From assembly GCA_017992575.1 (NCBI GenBank), contig JAGOOJ010000005.1, positions 13,341-22,589 of the forward strand: DNA of 9,249 bases, read 5' to 3'. Below are positions 1 to 5,441 of the stretch, piece by piece. How positions within the stretch are numbered: position 1 is the first letter of the stretch; the number at the start of each line of letters is the position of its first letter. The DNA is from Candidatus Moraniibacteriota bacterium (GTDB lineage Bacteria > Patescibacteriota > Minisyncoccia > Moranbacterales > UBA1568). The position numbers were made by a program, and so were the translations under genes. Below the pieces are notes generated by a model. The model had not been told where the DNA came from and ran no database searches. It saw only the letters and a program-made list of their open reading frames with translations.

Positions 1-477
1 CTCGTAGACAACCACCTCTTCTATTACAATGTTGACGAGGTGACAGAAAGTTCGGTGCGCCGTCTCATCAAACGAGTCGGGCTCGAAAATATGGATGATT
101 TGATGGCAGTCAGAATCGGTGATAGACTGGGTTCCGGTGTCCCCAAAGGGAAGCCCTACAAGTTGCGTCACTTGGAGTATATGATTGAGAAAGTCTCGAA
201 AGACCCGCTCTCAGCCAAAATGCTCACTGTCAAAGGAAACGACCTCATGGAGGCGCTTGCGCTCCCTGCCTCACCAAAAATTGGCATGCTCCTCGATGTC
301 CTTTTGGCCGAAGTCATTGAAGATCCGAGTATCAATACGAGGGAAATCCTCCTCAAACGAGCTATCGAACTCAAAGAGCACGATCTCCCCACCCTGCGAA
401 TATTGGCCCAAGAAAAAATCAGCGAAACAAAGAAAGAAAAGGACACTCAAATCAAAAAACGCCATTGGGTGGAATAA
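1..477 (+). CDS. cca: tRNA nucleotidyltransferase (CCA-adding enzyme), C-terminal part
   Basis: The frame is open from the left edge to TAA at 475-477, so this is the last 158 codons of a gene that begins outside the window. The enzyme adds or repairs the 3' CCA of tRNAs in the cytoplasm. The visible part matches the region after the HD domain of the HD-containing bacterial CCA-adding/poly(A) polymerase family: an H-x-F-Y-Y stretch at the start, the RRLIKRVG and DDLMAVRIGDRLGSG segments, the KPYKLRHLEYMIEK helix, and the NGNDLM-like motif (here KGNDLM) followed by PKIG. The end is a Lys/Glu-rich charged tail of about 25 residues. The GTG at 40 is an internal Val codon, not a start, because family-like sequence continues upstream of it. 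A tRNA gene follows after 8 bases, so the transcript probably carries both enzyme and substrate. The nucleotidyltransferase core is not visible here. Confidence 0.88.
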   Translation, partial: LVDNHLFYYNVDEVTESSVRRLIKRVGLENMDDLMAVRIGDRLGSGVPKGKPYKLRHLEYMIEKVSKDPLSAKMLTVKGNDLMEALALPASPKIGMLLDVLLAEVIEDPSINTREILLKRAIELKEHDLPTLRILAQEKISETKKEKDTQIKKRHWVE

Positions 478-485
478 AATATCAT

Positions 486-559
486 CGGAGTGTGGTATAA
501 CGGTATTACGCACGATTCGGGTTCGTGTAATCCGGGTTCAATTCCCGGCACTCCGACCA
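486..559 (+). tRNA. tRNA-Pro (anticodon CGG), CCA encoded
   Basis: A full cloverleaf can be drawn by eye. The acceptor stem CGGAGTG pairs with CACTCCG, followed by discriminator A and a genomically encoded CCA (557-559). The anticodon stem CACGA/TCGTG encloses the loop TTCGGGT with anticodon CGG at 518-520, which reads CCG (Pro). The T stem CCGGG/CCCGG encloses loop TTCAATT. The D arm is short (about 3 bp, GTA/TAC) with GG in the loop. C1:G72, A73 and G37 fit proline tRNA identity. It starts 8 bases after the cca stop codon and is probably processed from the same transcript. Its last 20 bases, from A540, are the beginning of a 35-bp direct repeat. Confidence 0.93.
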
Positions 560-574
560 AGGTGGAGTAAGGAG
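540..574 (+). repeat. 35-bp direct repeat, copy 1 (tRNA-Pro 3' end plus trailer)
   Basis: This copy runs from the T-loop of tRNA-Pro through its CCA and 15 bases of trailer, ending in AAGGAG. An exact copy lies 112 bp downstream at 652-686. The match stops sharply on both sides (C539 against G651, T575 against G687). A duplicated tRNA 3' end is the classical footprint of tRNA-targeted site-specific integration, but a simple local tandem duplication would look the same. Confidence 0.9.
550..568 (+). other. Hairpin overlapping the tRNA-Pro 3' end
   Basis: ACTCC at 550-554, within the 3' acceptor strand of the tRNA, can pair with GGAGT at 564-568 in the trailer, possibly extended by a G-U pair. 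This would compete with the normal acceptor stem in the precursor. The same potential hairpin recurs at 662-680 in the second repeat copy. It may affect 3' maturation; no function is shown by the sequence alone. Confidence 0.4.
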
Positions 575-651
575 TGAGAAAGCCAACTGCTTGGCTTTCG
601 CCCGGAATTGAAGGACGGGTTTATCTCGTAAAAACGTCCAGGCCCACAGGG
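575..651 (+). other. Structured interval between the two tRNA-end repeats
   Basis: This 77-bp stretch has no credible ORF. It holds a perfect 9-bp hairpin at 578-599 (GAAAGCCAA, loop CTGC, TTGGCTTTC) and a weaker inverted pair GGACG/CGTCC separated by about 17 bases around 612-640. Neither is followed by a T-tract, so they do not look like intrinsic terminators. The interval could be a remnant of an integrated element, an RNA spacer in the cca-tRNA transcript, or a small structured RNA. I do not recognise a known RNA family. Confidence 0.4.
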
Positions 652-686
652 AATTCCCGGCACTCCGACCAAGGTGGAGTAAGGAG
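652..686 (+). repeat. 35-bp direct repeat, copy 2 (partial tRNA-Pro 3' end)
   Basis: This is an exact copy of 540-574, containing the 3' part of the tRNA-Pro T arm, the 3' acceptor strand, A73, CCA and trailer. No upstream tRNA body is present: the bases before it form a GGGAATTCCC palindrome instead of a T stem, so this is a tRNA fragment and not a gene. Its last bases, AAGGAG, extend into AAGGAGGAG, the only SD-like sequence ahead of the next coding region. Confidence 0.9.
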
Positions 687-689
687 GAG
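681..689 (+). promoter_or_regulatory. Strong SD sequence with unusual spacing to the 711 start
   Basis: AAGGAGGAG is a near-ideal ribosome binding site but ends 21 bases before the ATG at 711. It is 11 bases before ATG 701, which opens a 12-residue ORF in another frame (MMLYENSRKKFK, stop at 737-739) that overlaps the start of the main gene. Either the short ORF is translated and couples to the main gene, or the SD acts at long range. Confidence 0.5.
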
Positions 690-700
690 CGAAACTTTAA

Positions 701-739
701 ATGATGTTGTATGAAAATTCTCGTAAAAAATTTAAGTGA
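701..739 (+). CDS. Possible 12-residue leader ORF overlapping the next gene
   Basis: ATG ATG opens 11 bases after AAGGAGGAG and runs 12 codons to TGA. It overlaps the next gene's ATG at 711 in a different frame. Nothing in the peptide is recognisable. The case rests only on the SD spacing; it may be a chance ORF. Confidence 0.25.
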   Translation: MMLYENSRKKFK

Positions 740-1022
740 AAATCCTGTCTCTCTACTCCGCCGGGCAGGCTACGTTTTTCAACGTCAAGAAAATGATGAA
801 ATGAGTTTTGTTCGAGTTTTTTCTCAATCAGGCTATCCTCGTTTTCACTGTTACACTCGGGTACTCGGTACAGATTTATCCCTCAACCTTCACCTTGATC
901 AAAAAAAGCATACCTACGGTGAGGGAACCCGACACCACGGTGAATATGAAGATTCTGGAGCCGTTGGAGAAGAAGCTTCCCGCCTGGTCAAACTACTCGG
1001 CGAAGAGGCACATATCATTTAA
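711..1022 (+). CDS. Small conserved CPR-type protein of unknown function
   Basis: A 103-residue soluble protein with no signal peptide or membrane segment. The pattern is an N-terminal LLRRAGY block (residues 16-22), a central SFVR block (32-35), then YPRFHCYTR (42-50), LSLNLHLDQKKHTY (56-69), and a C-terminal acidic and His-rich part RHHGEYEDSG followed by a Glu-rich helix. I associate this layout with a short protein family found repeatedly in CPR genomes, always unnamed; that is recollection and not a search result. Several conserved-looking His and Asp/Glu residues would allow a metal or nucleic acid site, but this is speculation. ATG 711 is the first possible start because TGA at 702-704 is in frame just upstream. 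The stop lies 4 bases before tRNA-Leu, which suggests co-transcription with the tRNA. Confidence 0.75.
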   Translation: MKILVKNLSENPVSLLRRAGYVFQRQENDEMSFVRVFSQSGYPRFHCYTRVLGTDLSLNLHLDQKKHTYGEGTRHHGEYEDSGAVGEEASRLVKLLGEEAHII

Positions 1023-1026
1023 AAAT

Positions 1027-1109
1027 GCTGTGGTGGTGGAATGGTAGACACACTAGCCTTAGGAGCTAGCGGGAGCAATCCCATGAGAGTTCGAGTCTCT
1101 CCCACAGCA
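1027..1109 (+). tRNA. tRNA-Leu (anticodon TAG), CCA not encoded
   Basis: The acceptor stem GCTGTGG pairs with CCACAGC, followed by discriminator A at 1109. The anticodon stem CTAGC/GCTAG encloses loop CTTAGGA with anticodon TAG at 1060-1062, reading CTA (Leu). A long class II variable arm (GGGAGCAATCCC) and a T arm GAGAG-TTCGAGT-CTCTC complete it. A73 fits leucine identity. The genome continues CAAG and not CCA, so the 3' end must be added by the CCA enzyme encoded nearby, unlike tRNA-Pro in the same cluster. Confidence 0.95.
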
Positions 1110-1121
1110 CAAGAAAAGAAT

Positions 1122-1148
1122 ATCCCCTCGAAGGGGATTTTTCTTTTA
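1122..1148 (+). terminator. Intrinsic terminator after tRNA-Leu
   Basis: A 7-bp stem ATCCCCT/AGGGGAT with a 3-base CGA loop is followed directly by TTTTTCTTTT. It lies 13 bases after the tRNA and ends the + strand transcript. Read on the opposite strand the T-run is poor, so it is mainly a forward terminator. Confidence 0.85.
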
Positions 1149-1163
1149 AAGAAGACAGGCCAA

Positions 1164-1192
1164 AAAAAATCACCCTCTCTGGGTGATTTTTT
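1164..1192. terminator. Bidirectional terminator between convergent units
   Basis: A 12-bp perfect stem (AAAAAATCACCC at 1164-1175 pairs with GGGTGATTTTTT at 1181-1192) encloses a 5-base loop. A-tracts and T-tracts on both arms make it work in both directions. On the - strand it begins 9 bases beyond the stop codon at 1202-1204 of the large surface protein gene and ends in a run of eight T. On the + strand it backs up the terminator at 1122-1148. Confidence 0.9.
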
Positions 1193-1201
1193 ATCTTTAC
1201 T

Positions 1202-4108
1202 TTACGCTCTCTTTCTCCACCCCCCAGGTGTCTGTACCAGAGAACGCTCTGGCAACATCACCAAAAAGAATCTCGCCGTAAAAAGAAGCAACATAACACT
1301 GAGCACAATCCGGAAAGAAAACATCACTGAAGCAGGAATATAAGAAGCAAGGGCTGCTAAATACTTTTTGGTCCCCTGCAGTGTCCCCTGAGCGAAGCCA
1401 GGTTCCCTCAGTTCCACTTGGGCCGTTGCTGAAAAATGAATTTCCGTTGATTCAAGAGGTGAAATATTCCAAATATCGCGAAGTGCCTGACGAATATTTT
1501 GTGGCTGTACCAGAGAAGCTGCTAGTGCAATATTATATACGTCTGGAGCCACTTTAAGAGCTCCATATGTGATCGTATACTCAGTCACTCCCAAGGCATT
1601 CACGCTGGCCACATCAGCTATAGCCACACCATCAATCGTCCACTGACGAAGCGCTCGAGAGGCCAAGAAACTTGGAATAAACACTGATTTAAACTTTAAC
1701 GTTTCACCAGAAAATCCTTCGAAGATTGATTCGCTAAACTGGTTACACATGGCATTCGGACAAGGGGAGGCTGTTCCATTGATATCCTTGTATTGCCCAA
1801 TAAGTTTAGGCCAAGCCGTAGTTGAATCGGCTGATGTAACTGCCAGGGCCGGCTCAATAACATGAAACGTTCGGGTAAGCGTCACTGTCTTGCCTGTTTT
1901 TACATCGTTGGCATTGAGCGTCACAGTATACGTATCACCGACATTTCCAGAAACTGGAAAGAAATTGACGAAATTCTGTTGTCCAACGGTAATATTTCCG
2001 AGAGCATCCTTTTCGCAATCCTGCGACACTACAGATCGAGTACACTTAAGTGGTGACCCATTAATGGTCCACTCAAAATTCGACAAGTCCGTCGGGTCTA
2101 CTCGTAAACCAACGATTTCATTTTTTATAATACGGCACGATATGCGATCGAGCGGGTCATCATTACAAATGACACCCGTTGCCGGAGGCGGAGGAGTAGA
2201 AAGCTTTACTTGCATAGCCGTACCAACCGCTACCGGATCCACTTTGTAGGCCGAAATCTTTTTTCCGGTCGAAGTGAATTTGACGATCACATCACTCTTT
2301 CCTTTGCGAGCTACCCCGGTCGAAAAGTTCTCCGATGCTTTGGCCGTAAAACGAATATATCCAATATTATTCGTCAAATACGAACTCAGTTGATTTCCAG
2401 CCAAAAGAACCGTCGGCTGATTCATAATATCAAGCCTGACAGAAATAGTGTCAAGAGCTGTTCCTTTGATATTCCCCAAAAGTTTCAAATTCTGCAAATC
2501 TGTTGTCACTACCTTGGAAATAAGTGCTCCACTATTAAGAAACTGAGGGTTATTACTCATTTCAACACTCCAGTCAAAAAGTATTTCCGTGGTCCCCTTG
2601 GCTGAGTTGGCGACACTTGCCTCAGCACTCACCACATCCCCTCCTCCCTCACTCGTCTTTGCCAAAAGAGGAGGCGGTCCAACCACAAACGATTCATCAT
2701 TAATAGGAGAGTCGGGATTAGCTGTTACGCTGACATCGAGATTGGTGGCCTGACCTCCCTGTGTCGGATCTACCAGATTCCGCTCCAGACACTTATTCAA
2801 GTCCAAATCAGCTGAGAGCATAGTCACCTGATACCCCTTTATTTGCCTTTGAAACGATCCTGTTGAACTTGCAAGAGAAAGTGGACAATCATTTTTAGAG
2901 AAAGCCCACATAATCATCGATGATGAGTCATCATATTTGGTACTAATCATTGATGTCCCCTCGACGACAAGACCGACTTGATCACCATTAACATAATTCC
3001 AGTCAAATGTCGTTTGTCCTAACCCGGTAACATTGGCCTCATCCTTATTCCCATTATCCGCCGTGTCCGGATCCTGAGGACTCGTTCCCCAAAATTTTTC
3101 TTCATCTTGAGCAAATGTCCCATCGCCACTGGTAAAGCCGGAGGCATTCGGAAAGAGGTGTGAACAAAAAGGATTGAATGGCTTAACTCCAGAACAACTA
3201 ATGAGTGCTCGTCCTGCACCAAGAGGATTGGCCTGTGTATCTGTGACACAGCGTGGGGTCCCAACGCTACAGGCAGGAACACCGAGCGCATTACAGTAGG
3301 GATACCCTGATATGTTATACGTGCCAGTAGGATCAAACGAAATAGCGGTATTACTGGTGCCAGCAACAGGAAGCAAAGGGTCGCTTCCTGGAACGTCAAA
3401 AGTCGAAGGTGATATAGCGGTCTCTCCTTCGAGACAAATGGCTGTTTCATTCGCTCGACAGTCAAATTCGATCTCGCCACTATTTCCTAATTCGTATTTT
3501 TTACCATCGGTACTATCCATTATATAGCAGTGATTGGCCATCCCAACCCGTTTATCACCACCAAAGCGAGCTTTATAGCCATCATTATCACTATCGGAAG
3601 CATAGTTCGCTTCAGCTTTATCAAATCCGTGCTGAGCAATTATCTGCATAGCCTCAATCTTCCAATCTTCAACAGTAATCTTGTTATTAGAGTCACGATC
3701 ACAGAGCGCTTTCTGGGTTGGTGTCGGAACATTTGTTAATCCACAGTCACTATGCTTCAAATACCACGTGTAGTACATGTCTTTCTCACTGCCTGAAAAA
3801 TACATTGGGAAGGCTTTGGCTGAGATTTTCTCCCCCGCCTTGGGATCACTGGGATTGAAAAAAATTGACACATCCGGTGTCGGTTGCTTATTGGCAGCAG
3901 TATTGAAGGTTTCCCCCTGATCCTGCACAGCCTGTGGATCAATATGGTACCGTTTTTCACCATCAGAGAAAAATGATGATGGATTGGGCATCGGAGGAGA
4001 AGGACTCAAAAATCCCGCCGAGGCAGGAAGGACACTCATTAAAAAAATATGAGCGAGCAATACAACACTCAATAGCGCAGTGTATTTTCGACGCAAGAAA
4101 CTCATCAT
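1202..4108 (-). CDS. Large secreted, membrane-anchored surface protein with Ca-binding loops and Ig/PKD-like modules
   Basis: A 968-residue protein. Residues 1-31 are a signal peptide: Arg/Lys, a hydrophobic core at about 10-28, and a likely cut after ASA at 31. One transmembrane helix lies near the end (about 925-952), followed by a short basic tail, so nearly all of it is outside the membrane. Calcium-type acidic loops occur at D137-D148 (DRDSNNKITVED, EF-hand-like), D172-G177 (DSDNDG), and D346-E357, where EEKFWGTSPQDPDTADNG resembles a thrombospondin type 3 repeat. [FYRQ]-x-W elements at about 113, 368, 511, 678 and 821, each leading a beta-rich stretch, suggest Ig/PKD-like modules; this assignment is by eye. 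There are 18 Cys, plausible as disulfides. PPPP lies near 639. It is last in the secretion operon, so it is likely an exposed component, an adhesin, or a substrate. ATG codons at 4108 and 4105 are both possible; no SD is visible. The precise function is unknown. Confidence 0.85.
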   Translation of the reverse strand: MMSFLRRKYTALLSVVLLAHIFLMSVLPASAGFLSPSPPMPNPSSFFSDGEKRYHIDPQAVQDQGETFNTAANKQPTPDVSIFFNPSDPKAGEKISAKAFPMYFSGSEKDMYYTWYLKHSDCGLTNVPTPTQKALCDRDSNNKITVEDWKIEAMQIIAQHGFDKAEANYASDSDNDGYKARFGGDKRVGMANHCYIMDSTDGKKYELGNSGEIEFDCRANETAICLEGETAISPSTFDVPGSDPLLPVAGTSNTAISFDPTGTYNISGYPYCNALGVPACSVGTPRCVTDTQANPLGAGRALISCSGVKPFNPFCSHLFPNASGFTSGDGTFAQDEEKFWGTSPQDPDTADNGNKDEANVTGLGQTTFDWNYVNGDQVGLVVEGTSMISTKYDDSSSMIMWAFSKNDCPLSLASSTGSFQRQIKGYQVTMLSADLDLNKCLERNLVDPTQGGQATNLDVSVTANPDSPINDESFVVGPPPLLAKTSEGGGDVVSAEASVANSAKGTTEILFDWSVEMSNNPQFLNSGALISKVVTTDLQNLKLLGNIKGTALDTISVRLDIMNQPTVLLAGNQLSSYLTNNIGYIRFTAKASENFSTGVARKGKSDVIVKFTSTGKKISAYKVDPVAVGTAMQVKLSTPPPPATGVICNDDPLDRISCRIIKNEIVGLRVDPTDLSNFEWTINGSPLKCTRSVVSQDCEKDALGNITVGQQNFVNFFPVSGNVGDTYTVTLNANDVKTGKTVTLTRTFHVIEPALAVTSADSTTAWPKLIGQYKDINGTASPCPNAMCNQFSESIFEGFSGETLKFKSVFIPSFLASRALRQWTIDGVAIADVASVNALGVTEYTITYGALKVAPDVYNIALAASLVQPQNIRQALRDIWNISPLESTEIHFSATAQVELREPGFAQGTLQGTKKYLAALASYIPASVMFSFRIVLSVMLLLFTARFFLVMLPERSLVQTPGGWRKRA

Positions 4109-4126
4109 AAGAAGTTAACAATGAAA

Positions 4127-4780
4127 TCAATGAATCACTAGTAAAAAAATATCTGTGAGGAAGAAGAAGAGGAAACTTGCCCCCCAGGAGTACCAGATCG
4201 ATTGGGAGAAGTAGGCGATAAGACCAGCAAACGGACTGAAGAGTATGAGCGGTGCCCGTTGCCAAGAAATGTCACCCGTGAGGAACAGGAGCGTGAGCAC
4301 AAACAGCGCTTGAAAAAGTACTGCCCACAAACCAAAGGAGCGAAGCCAGAGAAGCTGTATCAACCCTCGGAAAAAGACTTCGTACAGCAATGCCGTGAAT
4401 GCTACGACTACCAATTCGTATACCAGAAACCAACCAAAATGTGTCTGAACCGTTACCGGAAAAAAATACTCGCTCGAGAATGCTGTCGTCCGTGTTAGAA
4501 CAAAGATAAGTCCCAAAGCAACAGCTACAGAAAGCATTCCAACTAACATGCCCAGAAACATCTTTCCCTCCTGCCACCCCCAATTTTTCAAGGACTCCTC
4601 TAACACTATTTTACTATATAACACCGGAACTACCAAGAAAAATGTAATGCTCACGAGGAATGTTTGAAAAAATGGGTTCACTTTACCAGACTGACTGAAC
4701 AGACCAAGAAACAGTACGGAAAATAACACGAGAGCCCCCGTGACAATAAACCGCCTGTGAAAAATAACATCAGTATTCAT
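4127..4780 (-). CDS. CPBP-like multi-pass membrane protein with degenerate active site
   Basis: 217 residues, very hydrophobic, about six to eight membrane segments. The block LLYEVFFRGLIQ (residues 131-142) corresponds to motif 1 (EExxFRG) of the CPBP family (Rce1-type glutamic intramembrane proteases and bacteriocin self-immunity proteins). The first, catalytic Glu is Tyr133 here, while E134, F137, R138 and G139 remain. The next helix lacks the His of motif 2 (FxxxH) in the expected FQALFVLTLLF stretch (155-165). The last helix has FFFLTDIF where the family usually has a His and Asn. It is therefore probably not an active protease and may be a structural or chaperone-like membrane protein; that role is inferred. 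It starts 6 bases after the stop of the preceding gene, with no visible SD, and the next gene begins 18 bases after its TGA stop, so it sits inside the secretion operon. Confidence 0.7.
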   Translation of the reverse strand: MNTDVIFHRRFIVTGALVLFSVLFLGLFSQSGKVNPFFQTFLVSITFFLVVPVLYSKIVLEESLKNWGWQEGKMFLGMLVGMLSVAVALGLIFVLTRTTAFSSEYFFPVTVQTHFGWFLVYELVVVAFTALLYEVFFRGLIQLLWLRSFGLWAVLFQALFVLTLLFLTGDISWQRAPLILFSPFAGLIAYFSQSIWYSWGASFLFFFLTDIFLLVIH

Positions 4781-4786
4781 AGATGT

Positions 4787-5425
4787 TTACATGAATTTAC
4801 GAGGTGAAACCCCGGCAGACTGTGCATCATTCGCTACTGCTTGCTGATACCGTGCCTCATTGTCGGCCTTCGCTTGTGATTCTGCTATTTCTACTGCCTG
4901 TTCCTCGGCATCATGCTGTTTTTGTAACTGACGGGCTCGGCGCATCGTTGTCCCCTCCTCCTTGTGTAAGAGTTGCAAAAATCCGATCATTCGGGCGATA
5001 TAAGCATCACTCATATGACGATCCATCAGGTAAATGATAGCAATCGTAATTGTTTCAATCGGAAGAAAATTCAAACCAAATAAAAATCCCTCTGCTGCGG
5101 TGCCGAAGATGAGTATAACCCCCATTCTCAACAAGAAGCGTGAATCAAGCAGTTTTTTGTTGGCCCGCACCAACATAAGCAGAAGGAATATAAGGAGACC
5201 AAAAGCAAAGGTTATGACGGTTCCAATTCCTGGAAGAGAGCCGATCCCAATCAAATCAAGTAGGTCTTTGAAAAGGGCTACTGTAAATATCGGGGCGTAT
5301 CCAATCAACCCTGGTTTGCTCTTTTTGGCAACCACTAACTCTTCCTGTTTCTTGGTAAAAAGAAAACGAAAGTGATTATGAGTTGCTTGAACAACATTTC
5401 CCTCTGTATACATCTCACCCGCCAT
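4787..5425 (-). CDS. Multi-pass membrane protein with charged C-terminal helix, secretion operon
   Basis: 212 residues of unknown family. After a polar N-terminus (about 1-40, with TKKQEELVVAKKSK), hydrophobic segments lie at about 42-60, 66-87 and 100-134. The first loop holds the glycine-rich IGIGSLPGIGT motif. The final 60 residues (about 150-210) are a long charged, Gln/Ala/Glu-rich helix likely to form a coiled coil in the cytoplasm. It lies 16 bases after the VirB4 gene and 6 bases before the CPBP-like gene, so it is very likely a membrane subunit or assembly factor of the same apparatus. I recall similar proteins beside VirB4 in CPR loci but cannot name a family. Starts at 5425 and at the fifth codon (5413) are both possible; GAAGTGA upstream is only a weak SD. 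Confidence 0.75.
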   Translation of the reverse strand: MAGEMYTEGNVVQATHNHFRFLFTKKQEELVVAKKSKPGLIGYAPIFTVALFKDLLDLIGIGSLPGIGTVITFAFGLLIFLLLMLVRANKKLLDSRFLLRMGVILIFGTAAEGFLFGLNFLPIETITIAIIYLMDRHMSDAYIARMIGFLQLLHKEEGTTMRRARQLQKQHDAEEQAVEIAESQAKADNEARYQQAVANDAQSAGVSPRKFM

Positions 5426-5441
5426 ACCGTTTCACTTCGCT

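Noticed and set aside
40..42. GTG as the start of the first gene
   Set aside because: The frame is open to the window edge and the upstream residues continue the CCA-enzyme family pattern, so it is an internal Val.
578..599. Intrinsic terminator after tRNA-Pro
   Set aside because: The 9-bp stem is perfect but is followed by GCCCGG and not by a T-tract.
652..686. A second tRNA-Pro gene
   Set aside because: Only the 3' 20 bases of the tRNA are present; there is no anticodon arm, D arm or 5' acceptor strand upstream.
4202..4498. A 98-residue + strand ORF
   Set aside because: It lies antisense within the CPBP-like gene, has no SD and a random-looking composition; other antisense ORFs in 1862-2605, 5034-5375, 6231-6584 and 7276-7572 were rejected for the same reasons.
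4127..4780. Annotation as an active CPBP intramembrane protease
   Set aside because: The first Glu of motif 1 and the His residues are not present, so activity is not supported.
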